This document shows, piece by piece, positions 51,401-61,763 of a stretch of DNA of 64,000 nucleotides; positions within the stretch are counted from its first letter, which is position 1; each line of letters starts with the position of its first letter. The position numbers and the translations under genes are program-made. The stretch lies in the NCBI RefSeq assembly GCF_963576545.1, contig NC_083655.1:3013182-3077181 (forward strand), read 5' to 3'. Source of the DNA: Limanda limanda. Taxonomy: Eukaryota > Chordata > Actinopteri > Pleuronectiformes > Pleuronectidae. The notes under the pieces are model-generated. The model worked only from the letters and a program-made list of their open reading frames with translations. It was not told the DNA's origin and searched no databases.

Positions 51401-51805
51401 CTTGTCCTTGTACCTGTACATGGATCTCAAGTTTGTCCTGCAGTGCTGCAGTGACAGTCCCCTGTGCACAGATCTGTCCGCCCTGAGACAGACAGGATCC
51501 AGGCTGAGGGGACATTCAGAAGCTGGACCAGAGAAGGAGACACATACACACCCTGCAGACACACTTGTCGTTCCCCGGCAGCAAAACACGACAGAGGACA
51601 TGAGATATGAGCCCCTCCTAGAACACATGACACATACTGAACAGTGTGTTGCCTCCTCCCTGCAGTCCTTGGTATTGATCACCGCTGAAATCTCTGCATT
51701 CACACAACTGCCCATAGTAAGCGTGTCTCTTCTGACAAACACACACTCAGCCTGCACTGCATACGTCTCGTGTGTTGTCACGTCCCCTCTCTCCCGTCTC
51801 TACGC
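51401..51805 (-). pseudogene. Integrin I-EGF repeat remnant
   Basis: After a GTTGCAG acceptor, scattered frames give CVCQKRHAYYGQLCEC, KCVCRVCVC and GGQICAQGT, which follow the cysteine spacing of I-EGF 2-4. Several stops and shifts separate them. The end is placed at a GTGACC donor. Confidence 0.65.
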
Positions 51806-51890
51806 CTGCAACAGACACACAACCATCTGCTGCGGCGTCCACCTTGACTGACTTGAAATCAGACTCGTTATCGATGCCGTCGAGCTTCAC

Positions 51891-52040
51891 CTGCCTGCTC
51901 GCGCCGCACTCCAGAGTGCCGTTGCCATGGCTACACGAAGGGCTCTGTGGGACCACGTCCTTTTTGACACGAGCGCTGGCATATGGGTCTCAGCAGGACC
52001 TCAACCTCTTCACTACAGCCTTGGGGTTTAATAATAACAT
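51891..52040 (-). pseudogene. Integrin beta hybrid-to-I-EGF1 exon remnant
   Basis: Reads GCSEEVEVLLRPICQRSCQK, then one base out of frame SPSCSHGNGTLECGA, the junction into the first I-EGF repeat. A GTGAAG donor follows at the usual position. Confidence 0.8.
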
Positions 52041-52223
52041 GGGACAGCATTTGTGAAGCAGTCAGGCACAGGGGGGGCTGCAATGTTTACATTAAAGCTC
52101 ACCTAGAGGGGAGGTATGAATTCCCCGAGCACAATTATAATGCTCGACTAATGAGGTAATCATAATTAACATTACCATCGCTTCCACTGCGCAAGGCCTC
52201 ATGGTTACAGCAGCACTTACACT

Positions 52224-52310
52224 TTACCCCACACAGAGCCAGGTGCACGCCTCGTCACCTATGGAGATGTAGGAGCTCCTCCTGCCTCCTGGGCCTCGGC
52301 CCACGGCCCT
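52224..52310 (-). pseudogene. Integrin beta hybrid-domain fragment
   Basis: Reads SSYISIGDEACTW, resembling CSNISIGDEVxF of the hybrid domain, then runs into TAA at 52226-52224. It is short, so the match is suggestive, but it sits in the correct order between the neighbouring remnants. Confidence 0.5.
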
Positions 52311-52467
52311 TACTCTGTGAAGTGAAGCAGTGAAACTCTTAAGGATGAAATGATGCCTACACACATGTGACTAATGCCCTTTGTTATAAGGGAGTTTCTG
52401 TCTCACTTATATTGAACTCATAGAATATTATCTGCAGGATGTTGTGGAAGTTGTGGCCATAGACAAA

Positions 52468-53181
52468 TATAAAGACTAGATGTCTCGTTCGACTGAGCCA
52501 GACGTCACCACATGGCGGCCATCTTGCCAGAGGTTGCTCGCTCACCCATAACATTGTGTTGGTAGTGGTAAATAACCATAACTTGCTCAATTTTCAACCG
52601 ATTTTGAAACGGTCTGGTTTGTTATAAACGTCAGAGATGTAGGTATAACACTGCATACTTATGAATAATTATGTTATTTTCTTAAAAATGTAATAGTTTA
52701 TGCAAATGGTAAATGGATTTGTATTTATATAGCGCTTTTCTAGTCTGATGACCACTCAAAGCGCTTTACAGTACAGTTTCACATTCACACACACATTCAT
52801 ACAGTGCATCTACTTGCAGCACTTTGTTATTCTATGGGGGGGGGGGGCATTCAGGGTTCAGCATCTTGCCCAAGGACACTTCGGCATGCAGATGGTTCAG
52901 ACTGGGGATCGAACCGCCGACCTTCAGGTTGGAGGACGACCACTCTACCCCTCAGCCACAGCTGCCCAGTGGAGTGTCATATGCAGTGTCATAACTACAT
53001 CGCTGATGTTTATAACGATCCAGACCGTTTCAAAATCAGTTGAAAATTGAGCAAGTTATGGTTATTAACCACCACCAACACAATGTTATGGGTGAGCGAG
53101 CAACCTCTGGCAAGATGGCCGCCATGTGGTGACGTCCGGCTCCGTTGGCCGGCAACGCAGACGAGACATCTAGTCTTTATA
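52468..53181. mobile_element. Long-inverted-repeat DNA element with a SINE in its centre
   Basis: Arms 52468-52657 and 52981-53181 are inverted copies of each other, with ends TAAAGACTAGATGTCTCG. TA dinucleotides at both edges would fit a Tc1/mariner-type target duplication. The centre holds a reversed SINE. The right arm has about 11 extra bases. The element lies within an intron of the integrin relic. Confidence 0.8.
52704..52975 (-). mobile_element. tRNA-derived SINE, reversed
   Basis: The minus strand begins with a tRNA-like head (box B GGTTCGATCCC) and runs to an AAAGCGCTATATAAAT tail of the kind shared with LINE 3' ends. This is a SINE type common across teleosts. It sits inside the inverted-repeat element. 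Confidence 0.8.
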
Positions 53182-54075
53182 GTTGTGGCGTTCTGTCTGT
53201 ACGTTTTGGGAAGATAATTCTTAGGCCCTGTAGCATAGCAACAGTGTCCCAAGATAATTATATACAGTATATTTAATGAAGACACTGTTAGTGCTTATCG
53301 ACACTTGACCAGCTTCTCTTTCTAACAACTGAACATCTCAGATTGAGTGGTTCAGATGGTTGACCTCCACAGGATGCACATGAATTTTATTTGATACTGT
53401 CGACAATTCAAAAACCAAACCAACAATGAAATTATCCTAACAGATATTATTTGTATTGTCATTGAGACATATTAAGGGTCATTTAAAGGGGAATAAATAA
53501 GTATGAGGATCAAATAAGGACTTGGAGGAGGTTGCCTCTTTTGTGGAGGAGGAAATGTCTGGTTGTGATATCTTTATTCTTGTAATATTACAACTTTATT
53601 CTTATAATTCTCATGAATTATGCAATATTATGCAGCAAATACAAATGAATCCACCACTAAAAATAGTCTCAAACTAATGCTGTATTTACTCCTGATAGAG
53701 GATTGTTGCCAAGAACTACAGAACCCAGTAATTGTGAGGAATTATTCTTCCCTAATAAGATAAGAGTATTGTGCTTTTACTGTGTCTCCTGAGAGTAATA
53801 AAAGTACAGAATAGCAGCAGCCTTAACCTTGGATTTCATGGCAGAGAGGGTTGTGTATTTACCAGACGTCTCAGGTAAAAGCTCCACATGAGTGGCTATA
53901 ACGTGAAACCCATTCTATTCACTGCTATGAAATCACTATGGGTTTACAACTGCTGTGTCAGAGCAGTGACTGAAGAGCAACTCACGTCACAGCACAACGT
54001 ATATATATGCATGAAAGAAACAGCAACAAAACACACTGATGAATAATGGATGAACAGAGATGGCCTCCGATGTAC

Positions 54076-54171
54076 CTCGTGCAGGCGGGAGACATTTCCT
54101 GTGACAGCGACGATGATCTGGATGTTCTTCTGTCTCCATGTCTCCGCGACGTGAGTCACCCAAGGATAGTC
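54076..54171 (-). pseudogene. Integrin beta-I domain remnant, intact DYP exon
   Basis: A 96-bp exon reading DYPWVTHVAETWRQ then KNIQIIVAVTGN, with CTGTCAG acceptor and GTACAT donor. It matches the integrin exon DYPSxxxLxxKLxxNNIQxIFAVT in length and both ends. It is the only remnant with no visible lesion. Confidence 0.8.
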
Positions 54172-54892
54172 CTGACAGAGTGGGAGTCCGGGCAGAGGAA
54201 AAACACGATGCATAACACTCAAGCCGGAATAAATATGTGTAATCAGGAGCTAAGCACGCTCCCCCTCTATCGCCGTCCTCCCATCTAACAATTCTCTCCA
54301 TCACTCATTTCATTCACTCTCCCTGACAGACTTTCCATTTCCTGCAAATAGATAAATAAAGTACCATTCAGTGAGGAGTGATGCACGCATCCCGCACATC
54401 CATTTACAGCCTGGGGTGGCCATTTCTCAGGCGATAATAGATTAATAATATCTATATTCACTCCACCTGTCAGCGGCCGAGACGGCAATGAGGTCAAGAC
54501 ACATAACACTCTTATCAACTTCATCAGAGGGCGATATGGATGTTTACAGTGCAGGGACAAAGAAATACTGGTGAATAGAAACACTTGAACATTCAAACAC
54601 CGTCACACACACACACACACAGTGAGATTAAGAGATGAAAGCTTTGGTTTGGATTACTCCTCAAACACTCCAGCTGTTTTCCCATCAGAGCGTTTCTGTC
54701 AGCGTCGTCTTCACCCAGGGAACTGTGCTGTGGATTCTGACCTTTAAATCACTGTCTTTGACTCCTGCCTGCAGCCTGGACCTCCATCCCAGAGCCAGGA
54801 TTGCAGATGGGAATCAATTTGCCACGTGCAGCAATATCTGGTCCATAGGATAAACATTGTATGCACCTTGGGGCCGTGGCTATCTGTAGCGT

Positions 54893-54939
<47 letters not shown>

Positions 54940-54949
54940 CACACACACA
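54893..54949 (+). repeat. (CA)n microsatellite
   Basis: CA repeat with one CG interruption, inside an intron of the integrin relic. Confidence 0.94.
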
Positions 54950-55704
54950 GCTGTGATGTCTTTATCTGTTGAGCTATAGCTTTGGTTTTTGACTTGAAGA
55001 CAGATATGTCACAAAGCTGCATTAATGTGTATTTTTATATCTGACAGGGGATGAACTTGAAAACCGACTGAAGAAAAACACCCCTGATCACCTTTGAAAA
55101 TACAACTTGAGTTATACCTGCTTACATCAGAGACAAGGAGCATCATCATAATATTATTAAAACAGTTTCTGTCCACTAAATTAATATTTATCTGACATTT
55201 ACTCTAGATTTAGCTCCCCCTCAACAGGATTACAAAAACTACTGAAAGGATTCACACAAAACTTTAGTGAGCGAAAGATCTTTTGTGAGTTTCTTTACAT
55301 TTTCACCGATTTACTTTGGAATCATTTATGGATCGTGAAGGAAATAGAATGAAGCATATTTAGAGGACTGATATCTATGAGTGTTTGCAATTTGGTGCAG
55401 TTTAATTAAATATAAAGGGACTATTGGGTTATTGCTCTCTATCATTCCAGTTAAACTTTGTTTCTAAAGGGTATTATAGAAAATTACCCACAGGGTATCA
55501 AAAGTAAACCACGTATCTTATTGGTTTTAAAATAAAATAAATTAAACTCTAGTCTGCCGTAGAACAGAAATAGGCCTGATGTTTTTTTTTCAGTGTTTAT
55601 CGCCACAAAATGGCTGCATTCACTTAACACAAGAAGCCATTTGATTAAGTGTTAGAATACGCTGCTAAATGAGGTTTCACTCGACACAGAACCTGTGTTT
55701 TTAC

Positions 55705-55810
55705 TTGGCTGTTCCCATTTGGGAACTTTCCATCGTTGGGAAGCACCAAGCTGCAGAGCTTCAGTGGAAAACACCAGCAGACGAGTCACATTCCTCCAGC
55801 TGACCTGCTC
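55705..55810 (-). pseudogene. Integrin beta-I domain remnant (WRNVTRLLVFS exon)
   Basis: Starts EQVSWRNVTRLLVFSTEA after a CACTTGCAG acceptor. Nine or so residues expected next are missing, and LVLPNDGKF follows in another frame. A weak GTAAAA donor lies at 55704. Confidence 0.8.
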
Positions 55811-56200
55811 CTGCAAGTGAAGAACATCACACGGTCAATAAAGTGACAATTTGCAGTAAATGCAGCAGGTTCACTGACATAAGGGATTCTGATCGGCCTT
55901 TGGAAAGGAATACCTTCCTGCTTTTGTGTGTAATGAAGTGACTGTGGATGAGAAATACTTTGTCTTCATGCTCTTAAATCTAAAACCTGTCATTATGGAA
56001 TTATAAATGTTAAACTTTGAATTATAATGAGTTTAAAATACAAAACGGACATGGTGCAGTTTCCCACAGGAAGCTCAGCGCTCTGAAGTGTCCCTCTCGT
56101 CCGCCGTCTCTCCACTTCCTCCTCACATCGCCCACCCGCACAAGAACAACAATCAGTGTACTGCAGCCCTTCACCCCCCCGCTGGGCATCCTCACATTAC

Positions 56201-56397
56201 CCCGTCTGGTAAATCCAGGTCACAGGAGATCCACTGCTCCACCACCAGCTCAGCGAAGAGGCTCCTGTTAGCGGCGAGGATCAGGACGTGGAAGGAGGTG
56301 AAATTAGGAGCACAAGGCCACGGCTCGGCTCTCACAGGGTTTCATTCGCGGTGCTGATGTACGACATCGCGTTCTTACCCACAACTGCACCAACAAC
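56201..56397 (-). pseudogene. Integrin beta-I domain remnant (SYIST exon)
   Basis: One frame reads VGKNAMSYISTANETL, then hits TGA at 56334-56332. A second frame carries PCAPNFTSFHVL through DLDLPDG and ends exactly where integrin genes splice, before GTAATG. The stop and frame change within one exon are the clearest evidence of decay. Confidence 0.8.
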
Positions 56398-56699
56398 CTT
56401 TCAGAGAGGGGATGTGAGGAGGAGCGGAGAGCTTCTGGATGTGATTTTGTGGCTGAAAGTGACTAACGAACGCTCCCTCTTCTTTCAGCAGTTACCAGTT
56501 GTCCTTGAGCAAAGCACTTAATCCCCAGGCGCTCCAGTGATGCTGCTCATAGTAAGATTATGAATGTACCGGAGCAGCTCACTGGGTGAATGTGACACGA
56601 GGGTATTCCACAAAAAGGAGAACAGAGGTATGAAAAGTTAAGAATAAAGTATGTTGGCCTACATTTCAGGTGAGGATGAGAATGAGATCCAGGCGGTCG

Positions 56700-56818
56700 G
56701 ACTCATTCTGAAGTTTTCGGTGTTATTCATCATCTGGATCTTGAGGTCAGAGCCCAGCTTCTCGACAGTGATCAGATCGTCCTCCAAGGAGAAGGACAGG
56801 TCCGTCATGTTGCCTGAG
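56700..56818 (-). pseudogene. Integrin beta-I domain remnant (MIDAS-equivalent exon)
   Basis: Reads NMTDLSFSLEDDL then VEKLGSDLK, matching the beta-I strand with the DLSxSMxDDL metal-site motif (MIDAS DxSxS). The motif's D-L-S-x-S is still present. No GT donor is found after NFRM; the sequence there is ATGAGT, consistent with a lost donor. Confidence 0.75.
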
Positions 56819-57124
56819 CTATATAACAGCTAAGAAGCTTATTATTTTGGAAACATAACACAGCATAACATTTTTCATATGGCCTGTGGATTTGGGGGTG
56901 TTACAGATTTGAGGAGGGGGGTTCCACAATCACATACATCACATTTTTCAGAGCTGAGTTTTGTGTGGGTAATTGTTGTTTTATTTTCAAGCCACAAAAC
57001 TGAATTAAGAGTATTTGGATTCTGTTCAAAGATGAAAATGCACGACAGCTTCTTAGTGAAATTTAAATAAGAACAACTTTGCTTGACCCATCTCTGCTGT
57101 CGTCAGTGTGTTTGCTCTTTAGGA

Positions 57125-57252
57125 TGGAAGGTGACCTCTGGGTTCCTCAGAAGGTCAGCAGCCCCTCGGGTCCTTCAGGCAGCCGACAGGACAGCCTCTG
57201 TTCAGCAGCTCCCTGGCTGTGTCACAACGTTCCCATATGAGCTGACCCACTT
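57125..57252 (-). pseudogene. Integrin beta PSI/hybrid exon remnant
   Basis: Reads QLIWERCDTARELLNRGCP then LKDPRG, matching the integrin pattern RCD...L...GCP....DPRG at the end of the PSI domain. A TTTTTCCAG acceptor lies at 57253-57261. An in-frame TGA follows directly after RGC. Confidence 0.7.
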
Positions 57253-57582
57253 CTGGAAAAATCTTAAACCAGGTAAAGTCCTAATATAATCCCTGCACCC
57301 AAAAATGACAAGGTATTTCTATGACAGTATTCTCTATATTTATATTAGGGCAACATATCTTTTTCATTCCCTCTTCTAATATCTCCCTCTTACCTATTTT
57401 CCTTTAAATCCTAAAATAACCCTTATATGGTCGAACAAATATCTCTCAATAACCTCCACTGGACTAAAGGAAAGGAATCGAACTACTGAGAACTTTCTTC
57501 TTGGTCCCAAGCAGCACACAGGGTTGCATCAACAGTGATCCCTTCAGAGGAGAAGGCAGAGCGAGTCTCCGAGGCCACTCAC

Positions 57583-57685
57583 CTCCTCAGCAACACCCGA
57601 CACAGAGTGGCCCCCCCCCGCTGCCAGACACTCTCTCCACAGCTCCCGACCCCCTGACTCTAACGTCCGTGATCTGAATGGACTG
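57583..57685 (-). pseudogene. Integrin beta PSI-domain exon remnant
   Basis: The minus strand reads RECLAAGGG-like sequence resembling the PSI motif CGECIxAGxxCGWC, preceded in a shifted frame by SCGE. A clean GTGAGT donor follows at 57582. The one-base shift between SCGE and ECLAAG is a lesion. The 5' boundary is approximate. Confidence 0.5.
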
Positions 57686-60600
57686 GAGGTGCAACACAAA
57701 GCTGCGTTTCCCCCCCCGGCACGAAAGCACCGGATCACACAGGAGAAGATTTCTTCTTTGGAAGCCTCGTGGTTTGTTGTTCCTTACTCTTGGGTTTTAA
57801 ATAAACTCATCAGTCGTTATCGTCGGTCACTTAGCAACAGTTGTGTTCTCTCGACTGAAACTGGAAAAAACACACACAGATCTTGAGTGCGTGACTTTTC
57901 ATATCAAAAATGCAACCTCACAAATAATTCCATTTGAAGGCAGCATGTGATCTGAATCCTGCAGTCGAGGCCAGACAGACACACTGGACATCTACACACA
58001 TCTACACACCTCTACACACACTGGACATCTACACACATCTACACACACCAACTTCACATGCACTGGACACTGATTTTACAGACTTGTCAGGAGGGGGGGG
58101 GAGTCCTTTCAGTGTTTCAGACAGTTTCTCTTTTGCGTGTTTGTTTGTGTTGCTTGTATGTTGTCTAAGATAACATAACAAATACATACATTTAAAAAAA
58201 CTAGAAAAAAGTAATATGCATCTATACAGCCAGCAGCTAATTAGCATAGGTTAGCATCAAGGCAGAACATGGTGAGTAACAGCCTGGTGAAGTCTGACGC
58301 TAACAACATTGGGCTATAAATTAAGATAAGATAAGATAATCCTTCATTAGAACCACAAGGCTGAAATTTGCAGCAGCAAGAGTCAAAAAGGCATCAGCAT
58401 GTAAAACTGAAGTGTGAGGAATATAAAACATCCATAATGTTGGTGCTTGTTGTTTTTACAGTCTTGGATCTGGCAGAGGATCTGAATCTGACTGATTGGC
58501 AAACATCTGGTCTTATGGGCTATATCGTTTTGAGTTTGTAGTTGCAAATAAACCTTTAAATTTCCTCTCCTTTAAAAGCTGATTGTGAAAAACAGGGATA
58601 CGGTGGAGATGCAATTGGGATATATAGTGTAAATTTACCACATTTACCCGAACATTTGGATTCCAACCTGATTCCGTTTGTCAACACCGACGCAGGAAAT
58701 GCTTCACAGATGGGAACACATGTCCGCCAGCTGTCCCGTCATTTCCGAATCTCCGCTGCATTTAAAAAAACCAGCCCTGAGCCCGGCGGACATGACCAGA
58801 GCCAATTTTGAGAGGAAAACAACCGGTGGGATCCAGGCTACGATCTAAATGAGAATTTGTGAGTGGTAAGAATAATGAGACGGTTTTACTTTTATTGCAT
58901 CCTCAATGAGAAAAGTATCGACCCGCCTCGTGTTCCTGTGGCGTCGCAGCCGCGGCATAATAACCGGACGCCAGCAAATAGCAGGTTCGTCTGGAGGAAA
59001 GTGGGGGAAGAAGAAAGGAAAGCAATTTACTGAGTGAAAATGTGAACCATTCTTTCCTTTCAAATCATGGAGGGGAGAGCAGTTGTAATTGTTGTTTAAG
59101 GAAAATAATCTCGACACCGAGCCGCTCACAGATATTTGCTCCGCTGGGTGTTTGGTCCACACATTGGCAATAAGAGGCACTTACCGGGAAGGATTGAGAC
59201 AAAGTGGGCGTCCTCCCCCTGGTGGATGGAGCCGATGCTTCCTGTGCAGGACATGAGCTTGTAGGACTCCACCACCCCCCCACCCCTGTTATCCTCTTCC
59301 TTACAGCAGCCACAAGTGGATCTGCCGGCTTACGTCTCAGGGTCCTGAGCAGCAAATGATCTCCTCAAGTAAGGCCAAAGATAAAGAGAATAAGTCCTTG
59401 GTTTTCTGCTGAGAGAAGCCGAGGGAAGGAAAAAAAAACACTTTTCTGTCACACTTCCCCTCGTAAGGCGCGGGCTGGTGTTAGAGATCAAACGCTATAT
59501 CGCTCGCAATCTTTGCTCCGCTCGGCTTTTCTCGATTGTTTGGCCTTGCTGACCACGGAATGAGACTAAAGCCTGGGCGGAAAGATATTGACCCGGCTTC
59601 ACACCGGCTAAATTAGTTTTGAGGACAAGATTCTGGCTTAAAATCCCTGCTGGAGAGAATCGGGAGGTTCCTTCTTGCACGAGCAGAACATTGGAACCAC
59701 AGAGGAATACTTCCCAGGGCTGTGTGTAAACCAATCTGTGATCACGTGGCATCATGGACTCAAATAACAGGATGATGTGCAGGATGCTATTGAAGACGGG
59801 GAGTAAATATGCAGTGAATTTCCTTGAGATCGAGCCAGTTTCTCTCTAAACCCACTGCCACTGCAGGAGACAATAGAATTAGCCCGTGTGCAGAAACGAG
59901 ATGGACAAAGCATCGAAGCGGCAGCTGGTCGGTTATTCCCCTTTGAAAGATAAAGGCACAGAGAATGGAACCATAATAGTTAGAGAGCGGAGGAAAAAAA
60001 GACCACTTTCCATTATTGCTGACTCCAATTTGGTTTAATTCAATTCACTTTTCTTTTATCAGCACAGGAGTGGAGTTTTTGTTTGCAGACAGATTTTAAA
60101 ATAAAAATGCATAACAAACGGCCTCTCCCTCGACCGGCAGGCAGACGCCATTTGATGACACCAGATACGGAGTCGCACACAGTGCAAACAATTCAGGGGA
60201 AATACACAACGTTTTTCCAGCGGGCACATGAGGCCAGATTATTCCGTGTGGAGGGAAATAAGCTTGAAAGAAAATTCACCACACTGACCAAAGCGTTAAG
60301 GAAGAGCAGGAACTGTTTGCTGCAGCAAGTTAAGGAGATTACCTCCTTGCCCACTGACATCCTACTTCCTGTCCTGCTGCTCGCTGTCAGAATACACCCC
60401 CACTTCTCGTCTTCTTCACAAAGTGACATCGATCTCACGTCACTGAAGGAACAACGCACCAGCCTCCCCCCAATGACACAATCAACATTTAGCGATGCAC
60501 TAAGTCAAGACTTGTTGACAAAACCATGTTTTAGCTCGTGTTTTTCAAAGGAGTCATTTATTTAGATTCTTGATCACACAAAACATTAAATAATTAATAA

Positions 60601-61490
60601 TTATTCATATAAAGAGGAGAAGGTCATGTGGCATGTTTGAATTCCAGGTTCCAAAAGGTCTTTAAATCTTTTGTCCATCTGTGCAGCTCCAGCTCCAACA
60701 CACACGACTTATCCAAAAACATTCATCGTGAATGATTAAAACAAATATGTACAGTATTATTATGTTATTAACTAAACAGGATTAAACGTTTAGTAAATGT
60801 AGGAGGACGGTCAACAAAAGGAAAGACTTTAAGGCGTATTTGCTTTTTTTTTTATTTGTGTCATTTGTGTCTTTGGTTGTTGGGATTCAAATTCTATTAT
60901 TACAACAAGATCAGAGAGGAAGACTCAGGGTTCGTTCTTCTTTCATCCACAATCCTTTGCTAATGTGAGCTCCCATCCCTCAACTGATGAATTTCTCACT
61001 TTTTGGAACGGACATCTTCACAGGAAAGTATATTGTGGTGACTCATAATGGCTCAGATGAGACCCTGGGCCCATTAGTCTGAGCTGAGTGAATAACCAGG
61101 GGCTGCAGACCTTGTGGAGGTGGACAGCTCCGAACGAGCCTGGCTCTCACGACTGAAGGATAATCACCAACAGCTTAACTCCACCACAATGGAAGATGGA
61201 GCTGAGCCTCCAGGGGAGCCGGGGTTATTAGAGGAGCCTGGTTGAAGTCCAGAGAAGAGAGAGAGAAACTTTTTGTTGTGTGTTAACACCGGTCCCGGGC
61301 ACTTTGGCTCCCTGACTGCAGCTCTGAGGTTTGTGATGGCCGAGCACACCGAGCTGTGGCAGCTGGTCCCATCCCGTCGTTAGCTGCCCATGAATCTGAT
61401 GCTCTCGTCGGATGGCTCTGATGCTCCTGCAGCCCCCCCGGCCAGATGTTGAACGGCTCTCTGAGGCCGAATCAGTGAGGATGCTTCTGT
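57686..61490. other. No gene firmly supported
   Basis: Expected site of the integrin signal-peptide exon, not found. Two minus-strand blocks (59300-59185 and 58990-58845) could be spliced exons but have no recognised homolog. The rest is non-coding with short simple repeats such as CTACACACAT at 57985-58050. Confidence 0.5.
58321..58420 (+). repeat. Possible retroelement 3' end
   Basis: (AAGAT)n followed by AATCCTTCATTAGAACCACA and GAAATTTGCAG resembles the short-tandem-repeat end of a common fish LINE/SINE type. The rest of the element is absent. Confidence 0.4.
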
Positions 61491-61763
61491 TTACTTTCCA
61501 CACACATCAGCTTTCCCCGGCTCCGCGCTGCCGGCGTGGCAGGGGCTCGCCGTGCTGCTCGGGCACCGGGAGGAGCTGCGTGAGGCCCGCTGCCGGAGGT
61601 TCTGGGAAATGGATCGATGGAGGTTCCTTGTGGAGGAGCCGGCTGCCATGGTGACCACCCAGGAGTGACGGGTGGCTTGGTCCGCGGTCAGGCGGGCGGC
61701 CGAGTCCAACGCCAGCAGGCGCTGGATGAAGTCCTTTGCCAGGTTGGACACCGAGGGCCAAGG
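61491..61763 (-). CDS. Last exon of a PSKH1-like serine/threonine kinase (partial gene)
   Basis: The exon encodes PWPSVSNLAKDFIQRLL, the C-lobe end of a CaMK-family kinase domain, then TRHSWVVTMAAGSS and NLHRSISQNLRQRAS, which closely follow PSKH1. PSKH1 is a Golgi- and nucleus-associated kinase with roles in secretion and splicing. The acceptor is CCTCCACAG at 61764 and the stop TAA is at 61493-61491. The tail after SSRCPSS diverges and ends early, without the basic RRVRERELREL end of PSKH1. No upstream kinase exon is visible before the right edge, so the gene continues outside. It could be a paralog of pskh1 or a copy with a damaged tail. Confidence 0.75.
   Translation of the reverse strand, partial: PWPSVSNLAKDFIQRLLALDSAARLTADQATRHSWVVTMAAGSSTRNLHRSISQNLRQRASRSSSRCPSSTASPCHAGSAEPGKADVCGK

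Larger units (their letters stand above)
50038..57685 (-). pseudogene. Decayed integrin beta gene (itgb1/2/7-type)
   Basis: Ordered remnants of an integrin beta subunit, the cell-surface adhesion receptor chain, occupy this span. In gene order: PSI domain, RCD..GCP segment, beta-I start (MTDLSFSLEDDL), the SYIST exon, WRNVTRLLVFS, DYPW..NNIQ-like exon, SIGDE hybrid fragment, GNGTLECGA, I-EGF cysteines, beta-tail, and transmembrane plus KLL..DRK tail. Several splice sites survive. Lesions include an in-frame TGA in the SYIST exon, frameshifts in four exons, a deletion after LLVFSTEA and no recognisable final tail exon. EPC1 and ITGB1 are linked in the same orientation in human, which supports an itgb1-type origin. 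The WKQ tail and CAH beta-tail motifs look ITGB7-like, so the exact subfamily is open. Confidence 0.85.

Noticed and set aside
60083..60565. 160-residue plus-strand ORF
   Set aside because: No recognisable domain, no splice or promoter context, and composition like the flanking non-coding DNA.
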